Source: Clostridiales bacterium (lineage in GTDB: Bacteria > Bacillota > Clostridia > Oscillospirales > QAMX01). Taken from it: a DNA stretch of 32,475 bases. The stretch lies in assembly GCA_003149835.1 (NCBI GenBank), contig QAMX01000120.1:1-32475 (forward strand), read 5' to 3'. A program made the position numbers and the translations under genes. The notes beneath the pieces were generated by a model that did not search any database, had not been told where the DNA came from, and saw only the letters and a list, made by a program, of their open reading frames with translations. This document shows, one piece after another, positions 1-7,170 of this stretch; position 1 is the stretch's first letter; every line of letters begins with the position of its first letter.

Positions 1-203
1 CAATTCATATCGGCGTGGTCGTTGACGCGATACGGCAGCGACAGCGTTTTCGGCGCAGCAACGGCGCGGACCCCCTGCGCGGCGAGGCTGTCTCGGAGCA
101 GCGCACAGGCCGATTCGGCGATGAGCGCATGGCAGACGGCAGTTTCCGGCAGATTGGGAGACTGGACATAGCGAGGCATCGCGGATTCAACTCTTTTCAT
201 CAT
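1..203 (-). CDS. DUF6873-like protein, N-terminal part (runs off the window)
   Basis: An open frame begins at an ATG ending at position 203 and runs 67 codons to the window edge without a stop. An AGGGG ribosome site lies six bases upstream, and a second ATG follows directly. The visible protein has a P-N-L-P motif near residue 17 and ends in a V-x-D-H-A-D-M segment. This pattern resembles the clostridial DUF6873 (GME-fold) family, where an N-terminal PNLP and a later HAD(M/L) motif recur. The resemblance is from memory of the family and covers only the first third of the protein. Function is unknown; the GME fold is shared with guanidino-group enzymes, but no catalytic residues are visible here. 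The gene has its own consensus promoter (224-252), so it is probably not just the tail of the adaptor/permease operon. Confidence 0.55.
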   Translation of the reverse strand, partial: MMKRVESAMPRYVQSPNLPETAVCHALIAESACALLRDSLAAQGVRAVAAPKTLSLPYRVNDHADMN

Positions 204-223
204 GAATTTCCCCTATATCAATC

Positions 224-252
224 ATTATACAGCAAACAGAGCCTTTTTTCAA
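224..252 (-). promoter_or_regulatory. Sigma-A promoter of the DUF6873-like gene
   Basis: On the minus strand TTGAAA (247-252) and a perfect TATAAT (224-229) are separated by exactly 17 bases. Transcription would start about 14 bases before the ATG at 203. The -35 box lies inside the stem of the upstream hairpin (237-282), so promoter and hairpin share sequence. Confidence 0.8.
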
Positions 253-282
253 GGCGTTTGTCACGCCTGAAAAAAGGCTCTG
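237..282 (-). terminator. Long stem-loop after the permease gene
   Basis: Arms 237-256 and 264-282 are complementary over 19 base pairs with one bulged base and a 7-base loop. The hairpin follows the permease stop by about 30 bases on the minus strand. Only a short T-rich stretch (TTT) follows, so it is a poor textbook terminator, but position and stem strength suggest termination or 3'-end protection. Confidence 0.55.
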
Positions 283-310
283 CCGGAAATGAAATGCGAC
301 GGTCAACGGA

Positions 311-1489
311 TCATTCCTTGCGGATGGCGATAATCGGTTGGAGTCGTGCCGCTGAGACGGCCGGCAGAATGCCGGAGGCTAAACCGATCACAAGCGTCAC
401 CGCGCAAGGCAGCAAAATGCCGTACAAACTGATGGTTAGCTCTATCCCGAGCCATGAAAAAACCGCATATGACGCCGTTAATCCGAGCGCGAGACCGCAG
501 AGGCCGCCGATTAAGGTGAGAATAAACGATTCCGTCATGAAAATCAGGGCGATCTGCCCCGAAGTAGCGCCGATGGCTTTGCAGATGCCGATCTCTGCCT
601 GTCTGTCGGAAACGGTAGCAAGCATGGAGTTCATAATGCCGATCCCGGCGACAAACAGCGAAATCGCAGCCGTCGCGGAGAGCACATAGGTAATGACGCT
701 GAGGATGGAATCGAATTCCCGCATATAGCCCGAGAGGTTTTCGATCTGAAAATATTTCCCGTTCGCGTTGGTTTTTTTGAGAAGCGCCTTGATTTTGCTG
801 ACCGCGGTGTCCGCGTCCGCGCTGCCGCTGACCTTGACGGCGAGCTGCCCGAGGCTTCCGTCGCCGCTCATCGCCGAATACGGCACATAGATAAAGCCCG
901 GGATCTGAAAGCCGAACATGCCGGACAGATCGTTCAGCGTCGAATGTACGACGCCGATGACGGTATACTCCGAGGCAACGTTGTCGATGACCAGTTCTAC
1001 CGTTTTGCCGACGATATTTTCCCGTTTGAACTCCTCCAACGCAAAATCAGCGCCAACAACGCAGACTTTACTGCCATTTCGGCACTCAGCCGGCGTAAAG
1101 AGGCGGCCGTGGAGGATGTCCATAGCCATATAATCGTCTACCATCTCATCGACGCCGATAAAAACGCATGAAACGGTTTTGTTGCCATGCAGGGAATAGT
1201 AACCCACGGAGGTTTCAAACGGCATGACGGAACTGACCTCGGAAATCCGCGAGCGAATCCGCTCGCCGTCGCCGACGGTAAGGCCGTCGTAATCGCCGGT
1301 GAAAACCATGATGCCGTTGATGCCAACGCTTTCGAGCTTGCTGTTAATCAGGGACTTTCCGCTTTCGCCGATGGCCGTCAGCAGGACGACCGCGGCGATG
1401 CCGATGGATATGGCAAGCGAGGTCAAAACGGTTCTTGTGCGGCCGCGCCGGACATTGCGTGCCGCCATCGAGACATAATCAGACAGCAT
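311..1489 (-). CDS. MacB/FtsX-type ABC transporter permease
   Basis: A 392-residue membrane protein with the MacB/FtsX layout: a basic N-terminus followed by one membrane helix (about residues 21-42), a large extracytoplasmic MacB-type core domain (about 45-250), and three C-terminal helices (about 262-290, 310-340, 355-385). The N-terminal A-A-R-N-V-R-R-G-R-T-R-T segment is typical of MacB/YknZ proteins. Such permeases do not form a pore; they transmit ATP-driven movement to the outside to expel peptides, toxins or lipids. A GAGG site sits nine bases before the ATG. Only four bases separate it from the adaptor stop, so the two are co-transcribed. Family members need an ATPase (YknY/MacB-NBD type), and none is adjacent on either side. 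Confidence 0.9.
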   Translation of the reverse strand: MLSDYVSMAARNVRRGRTRTVLTSLAISIGIAAVVLLTAIGESGKSLINSKLESVGINGIMVFTGDYDGLTVGDGERIRSRISEVSSVMPFETSVGYYSLHGNKTVSCVFIGVDEMVDDYMAMDILHGRLFTPAECRNGSKVCVVGADFALEEFKRENIVGKTVELVIDNVASEYTVIGVVHSTLNDLSGMFGFQIPGFIYVPYSAMSGDGSLGQLAVKVSGSADADTAVSKIKALLKKTNANGKYFQIENLSGYMREFDSILSVITYVLSATAAISLFVAGIGIMNSMLATVSDRQAEIGICKAIGATSGQIALIFMTESFILTLIGGLCGLALGLTASYAVFSWLGIELTISLYGILLPCAVTLVIGLASGILPAVSAARLQPIIAIRKE

Positions 1490-1493
1490 CCGC

Positions 1494-2573
1494 TTATTCC
1501 TCGCTTTCCGAAGCTAAGACGACCGGGCAGAGATCATAGAGCGCCTTGGTAGGGTTTTCAACGAACTGATCCTCCGTTGAAAAGCCTCCGGAAACGACGA
1601 CGCCGTCGTCGTTCTCATAGATGTATTCAACGGCCCGTTTGGCGACATACCCGTCTGTGTACTGGTAGACAAATTCGTTTCCCTCTTCATCAACATCGAT
1701 GGCTGCATGCGGGATGATCACCGCGTCGCGGTATTCTGTGAGAAAAATACAAGCCTTGACTGTCAGGCCGCTCATCAGCGGCTGATTGGCAAACACCGCC
1801 GCGGTCGCCTCGATATAGGTTTCGCTCTTGGTGAGCAAGCCTCCGGTGGTGACGGCATAGCGGCCGACATCCGTGATCCGCCCGGCGAATACGCTTTCGC
1901 CGAACGCAGCCCCGGAGATATTGACCGGCAAGCCGGCGGCAAGGCGCGACAAATACGCCTCCGGTACTTGAAGGTCGGCGACAATATGATCCGTGTCCTC
2001 TACGACAGCCGATACGAACATCCCGCTGACAATGTCGCCGTTTTTATGGTTGACCGCCGTAACCGTTCCGTCAAAAGGCGCGTATAAAATGCCGGAAGGA
2101 GATGAATTGACCGTTGACGCCGCAGAGGCGGGCAGATAAAAATCTTTAAAATAGGCTGGAAGCTCGCCGCTTGCAGCATAATATTCCGCCGCAGAGAGAA
2201 TCGCCGCCGCGCTCAGATCACCGTACAGTTCCTGTAATTTCGAACTGATCTCACCGTAATAAACGCCGCCCGCCTGACGGGCGATTTCGTCGTTACTCAG
2301 GAGACGATATTCTAAAATCGGCTGTCCCTTCGTGACGCTGTCGCCTTCCGCTACGCAAAGCGCGGTGATTTCCGCCGGCGCGCCGACGGAAAGCCGGGCC
2401 GTGTTTGCCGCTTTCAAAACGCCGGAACAGTTGACGGTTTCATATACGGTTTTAGAGAACGGCGAGATCGTCTTGACTGCGATGGGGGTTTTCTCGTATA
2501 CAGTCGGCAGATAGTACCAGATCGCGGCCAATATGACCGCCGTGAGCAGCAGTGTGCGGATCAGTCTCTTCAT
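1494..2573 (-). CDS. MacA/HlyD-type membrane fusion (adaptor) protein
   Basis: A 359-residue protein with an uncleaved N-terminal anchor (about residues 5-20). Two half-motifs form a barrel-sandwich (lipoyl-like) domain, around residues 65-90 (EGDSVTKGQPILEY) and 160-185 (APFDGTVTAVNHKNGDIV), with only a short helical stretch between them. C-terminal beta-barrel and membrane-proximal domains follow. This is the arrangement of YknX/MacA adaptors in Gram-positive bacteria, which sit outside the membrane on an FtsX-type permease. The downstream permease gene follows after four bases. An AGGGGG site lies about 11 bases before the ATG. The gene faces a divergent small gene across a 22-bp imperfect palindrome (2581-2639) that may control it. 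Confidence 0.88.
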   Translation of the reverse strand: MKRLIRTLLLTAVILAAIWYYLPTVYEKTPIAVKTISPFSKTVYETVNCSGVLKAANTARLSVGAPAEITALCVAEGDSVTKGQPILEYRLLSNDEIARQAGGVYYGEISSKLQELYGDLSAAAILSAAEYYAASGELPAYFKDFYLPASAASTVNSSPSGILYAPFDGTVTAVNHKNGDIVSGMFVSAVVEDTDHIVADLQVPEAYLSRLAAGLPVNISGAAFGESVFAGRITDVGRYAVTTGGLLTKSETYIEATAAVFANQPLMSGLTVKACIFLTEYRDAVIIPHAAIDVDEEGNEFVYQYTDGYVAKRAVEYIYENDDGVVVSGGFSTEDQFVENPTKALYDLCPVVLASESEE

Positions 2574-2580
2574 GTATAAA

Positions 2581-2639
2581 TTTGCCCCCTGTGATAAACA
2601 ATGAAGTCATGTTACTTATTGTTTATACCAGAGGGCAAA
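2581..2639. promoter_or_regulatory. 22-bp imperfect inverted repeat in a divergent intergenic region
   Basis: Arms 2581-2602 and 2618-2639 are reverse complements at 19 of 22 positions, with a 15-base spacer. Core half-sites are TTTGCCC and ATAAACAAT. The element lies directly between the adaptor start (2573) and the divergent small gene (2692). A palindrome this long across a divergent promoter region suggests a regulator-binding site; no regulator gene is adjacent. The two arms also carry mirrored TTGTTT hexamers that could act as -35 boxes. On the plus strand TTGTTT is followed after 17 bases by TATTAC. Confidence 0.5.
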
Positions 2640-2691
2640 AATATTACGGGTTCAATTGTAAATTTGATGAATAAAGGAGCTGGATTCGCTT

Positions 2692-2862
2692 ATGAGCCTG
2701 ATTCCCTGTACGTTCGACTGTATTTATCAAAACGGCGGCGAATGTTTTCTGGACCGCGCTGTGTCCGCAGGAAAGCAGAACAGCGGCGGCTGCGCCTATT
2801 ATATCCGCAAAGCAAAGGATACGAAGAAACGAAACGCTAATAAATCGAATCCAGATGACTGA
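2692..2862 (+). CDS. Small cysteine-containing protein, 56 residues
   Basis: The ATG at 2692 opens a 56-codon frame ending in TGA at 2860-2862, with AAAGGAG about 12 bases upstream. The protein starts MSLIPCTFDCIYQNGGECFL and has a fourth Cys in a G-G-C-A-Y-Y segment, giving a C-x3-C-x7-C-x15-C pattern. Small clostridial proteins with the same start (S-L-I-x-C-T-x-D-C-x-Y-Q-x-x-G-x-C) are common, sometimes carrying an unreliable 'hydroxymyristoyl-ACP dehydratase' label. Four conserved cysteines suggest a small zinc or iron-sulfur site. The last 26 bases overlap the 3' end of the convergent HAD gene. A competing 79-residue frame over the same bases shows no such pattern. Function unknown. Confidence 0.7.
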   Translation: MSLIPCTFDCIYQNGGECFLDRAVSAGKQNSGGCAYYIRKAKDTKKRNANKSNPDD

Positions 2863-3643
2863 TCAGCGCCGCCATCATATCGCTGTCGTTATCCGGCAAA
2901 ATGATATCCGCACGTTCCTTGATAGCGTCCACCGCGTTTTCCGGAGCGAAGGACAGTTTAGCCGCTTGTAAAAGCGCCATATCGTTTTCCTGGTCGCCCG
3001 AAGCATAGATATGCTCCGGGTTAATTCCAAGAATTTCCGCCAACTTCAATGTCCCACGCCCTTTATCCGCGTCCGCATGAAAGACTTCCAGAAAGTTTTT
3101 GGATGAAAAACAGACGGAGGCTTTTTGATAACGGTCCTGGATATAGGAAGCGATCTCTGAAAGCACCTCTGTCCGCTCGGTAAACAAAACTTTGAGCCAT
3201 GGCTGGGGAACGTCGCGGGCCGTTCGATACAGCGTATGCTCTATGGAAAAATCCAGCATGTGTTTCAACGAAATGTCGTTAAAACGCACCACGCCGCACC
3301 GCTTATGCGCATACACCTCCAACGCGGCTTCCGGGAACGCCGACAAAACGTCTTCACAGATCGGAATCATATCGCTTTCCAGAGGCATCTGGTAGAGAAT
3401 GTTCGCGTCGCCCATATTGATAATCTGCGCGCCGTTGGCAAAGACAATGGGCGCGTTGTAAATTACCCTTTTCCGAATGCCGAGAAAGGATTGATACAGT
3501 CGACCAGTCGCAAATGTGAAGGAACCGCCTTCGCTGATAAAATACCGTATCGCCTCGCGGCTTGCAACGCCGATTTTCTTTTGGCTGTCGAGCAGTGTCC
3601 CGTCAAGATCAGTCACGATCAGCACATTTGCAAACTTTCCCAT
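2837..3643 (-). CDS. Cof-type HAD-superfamily (IIB) phosphatase
   Basis: A 268-residue HAD hydrolase. Motif I is D12-L-D-G-T-L-L-D-S (nucleophile D12, acid/base D14), motif II the T/S in F-A-T-G-R (44-48), motif III K194 in D-K-G, and motif IV G216-D-Q-E-N-D221. The large insert between motifs II and III is the C2B cap of the Cof/YidA group, which dephosphorylates sugar phosphates, pyridoxal phosphate or flavin precursors. The substrate cannot be told from sequence. AAAGGA lies seven bases before the ATG. It sits 32 bases downstream of thiT on the same strand, so it may be under the TPP riboswitch; a TPP or HMP-PP phosphatase role (as for E. coli Cof) is conceivable but is inference. Confidence 0.9.
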   Translation of the reverse strand: MGKFANVLIVTDLDGTLLDSQKKIGVASREAIRYFISEGGSFTFATGRLYQSFLGIRKRVIYNAPIVFANGAQIINMGDANILYQMPLESDMIPICEDVLSAFPEAALEVYAHKRCGVVRFNDISLKHMLDFSIEHTLYRTARDVPQPWLKVLFTERTEVLSEIASYIQDRYQKASVCFSSKNFLEVFHADADKGRGTLKLAEILGINPEHIYASGDQENDMALLQAAKLSFAPENAVDAIKERADIILPDNDSDMMAALISHLDSIY

Positions 3644-3675
3644 AAATAAATCCTTTATTATATTGTATATTATAC

Positions 3676-4236
3676 TTATTTCAGAGGCGCCATATACCGC
3701 TTCGGCACATAACGGGTCAGTAAGAACGCGGCCGCGGAGGTGAGAATGATCTCGGGGATCATATACGTCCCGTTATAGGCGACGGAATACGGAAACACAG
3801 CCCAGCCTTCCCACGCATAACTGCCCCATAGGATGACGCCGGAAAGGATATGACAGACATATCGCAAAGAGAGGCAGAGCAAAGAGGCATAAACCAATCC
3901 GTTTTTCTTTTCCCGAAACAACGCCGACAAGCTCAATACACCGAACGCCAGCACATAGTCCAACGCCATCATGCCGAAATACTCGGCCAATCCGGAAGAC
4001 GGAGGCGCGAGCGAACCCTCTTGCAACGCTTGAAGAAGTCCATACACGACGCCTGCGCCAAGCCCCCAAGACAACCCATGGCGATAGCCGACAAGCAAAA
4101 TCGGCAACATCGACAGGCAAGTGATCGATCCTCCATACGGCAGAAATTTCACCCGTACATAACTGAGCACAAAACCCAGCGCGACAAGAATTGCGGATTC
4201 GGTCAGTCTCCGAATCGCTTGGTGACGGACAGCCAT
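3676..4236 (-). CDS. thiT: ThiT, thiamine-binding S-component of an ECF transporter
   Basis: A 186-residue protein with about six hydrophobic helices. The thiamine-binding residues known from Lactococcus ThiT line up with constant spacing: E85-Y86, then H129, W137, Y150 and N155 (Lactococcus E84, Y85, H125, W133, Y146, N151). This makes ThiT far more likely than another S-component. ThiT captures thiamine at the outer face and works with the shared EcfA/EcfA'/EcfT module, which is not in this window. The start at 4236 is chosen because a GGAGGT site lies seven bases before that ATG; a 20-residue upstream extension has no site. A TPP riboswitch lies about 90 bases upstream, matching regulation by thiamine pyrophosphate. 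Confidence 0.95.
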   Translation of the reverse strand: MAVRHQAIRRLTESAILVALGFVLSYVRVKFLPYGGSITCLSMLPILLVGYRHGLSWGLGAGVVYGLLQALQEGSLAPPSSGLAEYFGMMALDYVLAFGVLSLSALFREKKNGLVYASLLCLSLRYVCHILSGVILWGSYAWEGWAVFPYSVAYNGTYMIPEIILTSAAAFLLTRYVPKRYMAPLK

Positions 4237-4326
4237 AAACAATACCTCCGTATCGATATGATGCCTGATCCGTCTAATCCTACAAAAAACACCCAAATCA
4301 TCTGATATTTTGCGAAAAAATACAGT

Positions 4327-4420
4327 GTTTTTCCTACGCCGGCATTATCCGGATCAGGTTCTCGGGTTCCGAACGCTTCGATCGGTCTCAGCCGCAGTCA
4401 CAGCACCCCGTTAGAAAAAC
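4327..4420 (-). promoter_or_regulatory. TPP riboswitch (THI element) upstream of thiT
   Basis: On the minus strand the conserved TPP pieces occur in order: ACGGGGTGC, a CTGAGA pyrimidine-binding loop, then GAACCTGATCCGGATAATGC and GGCGTAGGAA. Closing stem P1 is a perfect seven-base pair between GTTTTTC (4414-4420) and GAAAAAC (4327-4333). Downstream, a GTGTTTTTT run near 4284-4292 can pair with the 3' strand of P1 extended to AAAAACAC, giving a plausible switch structure before the thiT ribosome site. Confidence 0.95.
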
Positions 4421-4442
4421 GCGAAAACTCGGTTTTCCAGCA

Positions 4443-5402
4443 TTATTCCATTGTCATCATTCTATCCCAAGCCGCGAGTTTTGTCAAGACCTCTGTAAAA
4501 TATTCAGGCCGCTGCGCCTGAAATTCCATATATCGCTCAGTGGTCGGGTGAATAAAGCCGATTTTTCGGGCATGCAGACACTGGCCGTTCAAACCGGGAA
4601 ACCAGCGCCTGTCTCTCTCAGCGCTGCCGTATACGCCGTCCCCTGCGACCGGATGACCGCAGACCGCGCAGTGAACACGGATCTGATGCGTTCGGCCGGT
4701 AAAGAGCGTGAGTTCCATATGCGAATAGGTAACGCCGTGGTGCGCATAGACGGCGAGCGTCCGATAACGCGTTTCGGCAGGCCGGCCTTTTTCGGTAACG
4801 GCCATTTTTTTGCGATCCTTCTCGCTGCGTCCGATCGGCAGACAGACCGTTCCGTTCCTGTCGGCAAAAGCGCCGAAAACGACCGCCTCATACTGCCGGT
4901 CAAAGCTGTGGCTGCTGATCTGTTCGGCCAGGGCGATATGCGTTTTATCATTTTTCGCAACAATGAGCAAACCGCTTGTGTCCTTATCGAGCCGATGGAC
5001 AATTCCCGGCCGGATCACGCCGTTAATCCCTGAGAGCGAGCTGCCGCAATGATGGAGCAGCGCGTTGACCAGCGTCCCCTCTTCGTTGCCCGGCGCGGGA
5101 TGCACGCACATGCCCTTGGCCTTGTTGACGACGAGCAGGTCTTCGTCTTCATAGACAATGTCCAGCGGCAAAGCCTCCGGCCGGATCTCCGACGCGCGCG
5201 GAAGCGGGACGGTCACGGTAAAGACGTCGCCGGGCGCGACGATGCGGTTTTTGCGGCAGAGACCGCCGTTCACACAGATGGCGCCGTTTTCTATCAAAGC
5301 CTGGATGCCGCTGCGGGAAACGCCGGCCATCTGTTCGGTCAGATACACGTCCGCGCGCTTGCCGCCGTCCTGCGTCTCCGCTACAAAGCAATGCTGTTCC
5401 AT
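4443..5402 (-). CDS. rluD: RluD-family 23S rRNA pseudouridine synthase
   Basis: A 319-residue protein with an N-terminal S4 RNA-binding domain (about 16-62) and a RluA/RluD catalytic domain. The family motif H136-R-L-D139-K-D-T-S-G carries the catalytic aspartate D139, which converts uridine to pseudouridine. A second block reads G-R-T-H-Q-I-R-V-H. RluD modifies helix 69 of 23S rRNA, but the Firmicute genes next to lspA (ylyB type) have no experimentally firm target, so the site is inferred. The ATG at 5402 lies ten bases after the lspA stop. The longer 344-codon frame would run back into lspA and is not used. Position directly after lspA is conserved in Firmicutes. Confidence 0.92.
   Translation of the reverse strand: MEQHCFVAETQDGGKRADVYLTEQMAGVSRSGIQALIENGAICVNGGLCRKNRIVAPGDVFTVTVPLPRASEIRPEALPLDIVYEDEDLLVVNKAKGMCVHPAPGNEEGTLVNALLHHCGSSLSGINGVIRPGIVHRLDKDTSGLLIVAKNDKTHIALAEQISSHSFDRQYEAVVFGAFADRNGTVCLPIGRSEKDRKKMAVTEKGRPAETRYRTLAVYAHHGVTYSHMELTLFTGRTHQIRVHCAVCGHPVAGDGVYGSAERDRRWFPGLNGQCLHARKIGFIHPTTERYMEFQAQRPEYFTEVLTKLAAWDRMMTME
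4459..4487 (-). promoter_or_regulatory. Promoter for the TPP riboswitch-thiT transcript, inside the rluD 3' end
   Basis: A perfect TTGACA (4482-4487) and TAGAAT (4459-4464) are 17 bases apart on the minus strand, inside the last 15 codons of rluD. Transcription would begin near 4452, about 30 bases before the riboswitch, so thiT need not depend on read-through from the division operon. Confidence 0.8.
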
Positions 5403-5412
5403 GAGAAAATCT

Positions 5413-5964
5413 CTACCGGACGTGCGGCTCGTCCGCGGCCGATACGTCCGTGGATGTTGCGGCGGATGCTTTATCATGAAAAAACAGCAGATAAACCGCC
5501 AACAGAATCCCGCCGATCGTCAGACAGATATCCGCAACGTTGAAAATAGCAAAACGAATAAAAGTCGGCTCAAACATATCGACAACATAACCGTACAAAA
5601 GCCGGTCGATAAAATTGCCGATGGCGCCGGAAACGCATAACCCTACGGAACAATAGCCAAACGTATTTCTGATCCAGCCTTTATAAAGCGCATAGGCGAC
5701 AAACGCCAGCACGGCTACGGTCAGAAAAATGAAAAAGGTTCTCTGGCCTCTGAACAAATTAAACGCCGCGCCGGTATTTTCCGCATAGTTGAGCCGGATA
5801 ACGCCCCGGATGATATCCACGGGCGGATGATCTTTCAAAAAGGAGACGGCGAGGATCTTGGTGACTCTGTCCAGCAGAATCCCGCCGGCCGCAATCGGAA
5901 GCACCAGGGCAAACGTCTTTCTGAGCTGCGGCGTCAGCCGCTTCTCACCGGTCTTTTTTGACAT
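5413..5964 (-). CDS. lspA: Lipoprotein signal peptidase II
   Basis: A 183-residue membrane protein with four predicted helices. The conserved blocks are N59-Y-A-E-N-T-G-A-A-F, then G-N-F-I-D-R-L-L-Y-G-Y-V-V-D129 and F-N-V-A-D145; D129 and D145 are the aspartyl-protease pair. It cleaves the signal peptide of diacylglyceryl-modified prolipoproteins before the +1 cysteine. The start at 5964 is set by GGAAAGG six bases upstream and by the basic N-terminus M-S-K-K-T-G-E-K; it overlaps the end of divIVA by 20 bases. A 32-residue upstream extension would be antisense-like and is rejected. The C-terminal tail (about 165-183) is longer than usual and rich in Ala, Ser and Asp. Confidence 0.95.
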   Translation of the reverse strand: MSKKTGEKRLTPQLRKTFALVLPIAAGGILLDRVTKILAVSFLKDHPPVDIIRGVIRLNYAENTGAAFNLFRGQRTFFIFLTVAVLAFVAYALYKGWIRNTFGYCSVGLCVSGAIGNFIDRLLYGYVVDMFEPTFIRFAIFNVADICLTIGGILLAVYLLFFHDKASAATSTDVSAADEPHVR

Positions 5965-7132
5965 TATAAGCCTTTCCGAACTGGAGCTCATCGCCCGGTT
6001 CCTTTTTTTGTTTTTCGGAAAAAGCAAAGAGATCCAGCTCATCGTCCGACGAGTCGTCATCCTCTAAAAAATTGTGAATGCTGCTTTTCAGCGATTTGAA
6101 AAACGAACCGTCTTTTTTAGCCTTTTTGCCTTTCTCCTTCTTGGCGTTTTCATGTGCGCGGTTTGCCGCCGGAGCGGCGGGCATACGCGGAATGATCTTC
6201 GTCGCCTGCGCGTCCGCCGCACGTTTGGGCTGCGCCGCAGCTACGGGCTTCGCCTCTGTATCCTGCAAGATACCGTTCTTTTTCAAAACAAGCGCCAGCG
6301 CCTCTTCGTAGGAAAGGTTGGAGACATCAGCCTCCTCGGCGTTCAGGTACATCGAATCGCCTGCGCCGATTTGTTCGGCGGCCGGACGCTTCGGCTCAAC
6401 CGAAGCGACGGTTTCAGCAATTTGTTCCGCTGTCTCCGCTGCGGGAGCCGGCGTTTTCTCCGCTGCGGCGGCCTCTTTCGGCGCAGCCGGCGCGGCTGCG
6501 GCTTTCGCCTCCGTCTCGCGGCCGACAGGCTCCGGTTCCTCTGTGCGGATGACTCTGAAAATTTTAGAGGCTTCGTCGGCCGGATCATCGAGCGGCAGCG
6601 GCTCCTGCGCCGTTTCTGTTTGCTCAGGCGCAGCGTGAAGCTCTTGCAGCCGCGCTTCATACTGCGCGGCGAGCGAAGCGGCAAAGTCGGCGTTTTTCTT
6701 GCGAAGGGTTTCCAGTTTCGCCTGTTGCTCGGCGGTCAAACGGTTCAGCTCGGCGAGCCGCGACTCTAAGAGCTCAATCTGCCGCCGCTTTTCCAGAAGC
6801 GCCGTTTCAGCTTCCTGAACGGCGGCAGCCGTCGCGGAAACATCCGGGGACACGTCAGGGCTTTCCTTGGATACGACGGTGTCTGCCGCCGCTTCCTCGG
6901 CCGGCCGTTTCTGTACAACCGGTTCCTCGGCCGGCGCGGCGGCGAGCTCCTCCGCGCGGTACTCTTCAATTTTGTCAGCGAGAATTTTCAGCTTCTGCTT
7001 TAAGACCTCGTTTTCCTTTTTGAGCCCGGCCAGCAGCTTTCGCGCTTCGCCGACAAACTCGTCTACCTGTTCCGGGTCATAGCCGCCGAAGACGGTTTTA
7101 TCAAAAAATGCATCTGATTTCGTATCACTCAT
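5945..7132 (-). CDS. divIVA: DivIVA-domain protein with long Ala/Pro/Glu-rich middle
   Basis: A 395-residue protein. Residues 1-35 contain the DivIVA start (F-F-D-K-T-V-F-G-G-Y-D-P-E-Q-V-D-E-F-V), followed by a coiled coil to about 65. A low-complexity Ala/Pro/Glu linker comes next, then a second coiled coil around 105-160, more disordered sequence, and a basic C-terminus. DivIVA proteins bind curved membrane at poles and septa and recruit division or wall-synthesis partners. Bacillus DivIVA is only about 164 residues, so this is a long type such as those of Actinobacteria. The start is placed at M-S-D-T-K-S because the family motif begins right after it. TTG at 7174, overlapping the yggT stop, is an alternative, and ribosome sites do not settle it. 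Order sepF-yggT-divIVA matches the ylm cluster, but ylmH is absent. Confidence 0.85.
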   Translation of the reverse strand: MSDTKSDAFFDKTVFGGYDPEQVDEFVGEARKLLAGLKKENEVLKQKLKILADKIEEYRAEELAAAPAEEPVVQKRPAEEAAADTVVSKESPDVSPDVSATAAAVQEAETALLEKRRQIELLESRLAELNRLTAEQQAKLETLRKKNADFAASLAAQYEARLQELHAAPEQTETAQEPLPLDDPADEASKIFRVIRTEEPEPVGRETEAKAAAAPAAPKEAAAAEKTPAPAAETAEQIAETVASVEPKRPAAEQIGAGDSMYLNAEEADVSNLSYEEALALVLKKNGILQDTEAKPVAAAQPKRAADAQATKIIPRMPAAPAANRAHENAKKEKGKKAKKDGSFFKSLKSSIHNFLEDDDSSDDELDLFAFSEKQKKEPGDELQFGKAYNVKKDR

Positions 7133-7170
7133 ATCGTATCTGTCCATCCCTTTCGATAGCGGTCGGCCCG

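Noticed and set aside
2568..2602. TTGTTT-17-TATACA as the adaptor promoter
   Set aside because: Its -10 overlaps the adaptor ATG, which would give a leaderless or truncated mRNA despite a good ribosome site.
2601..2840. A 79-codon plus-strand frame starting in the palindrome
   Set aside because: The overlapping 56-codon frame at 2692-2862 has a ribosome site and a recognisable cysteine pattern.
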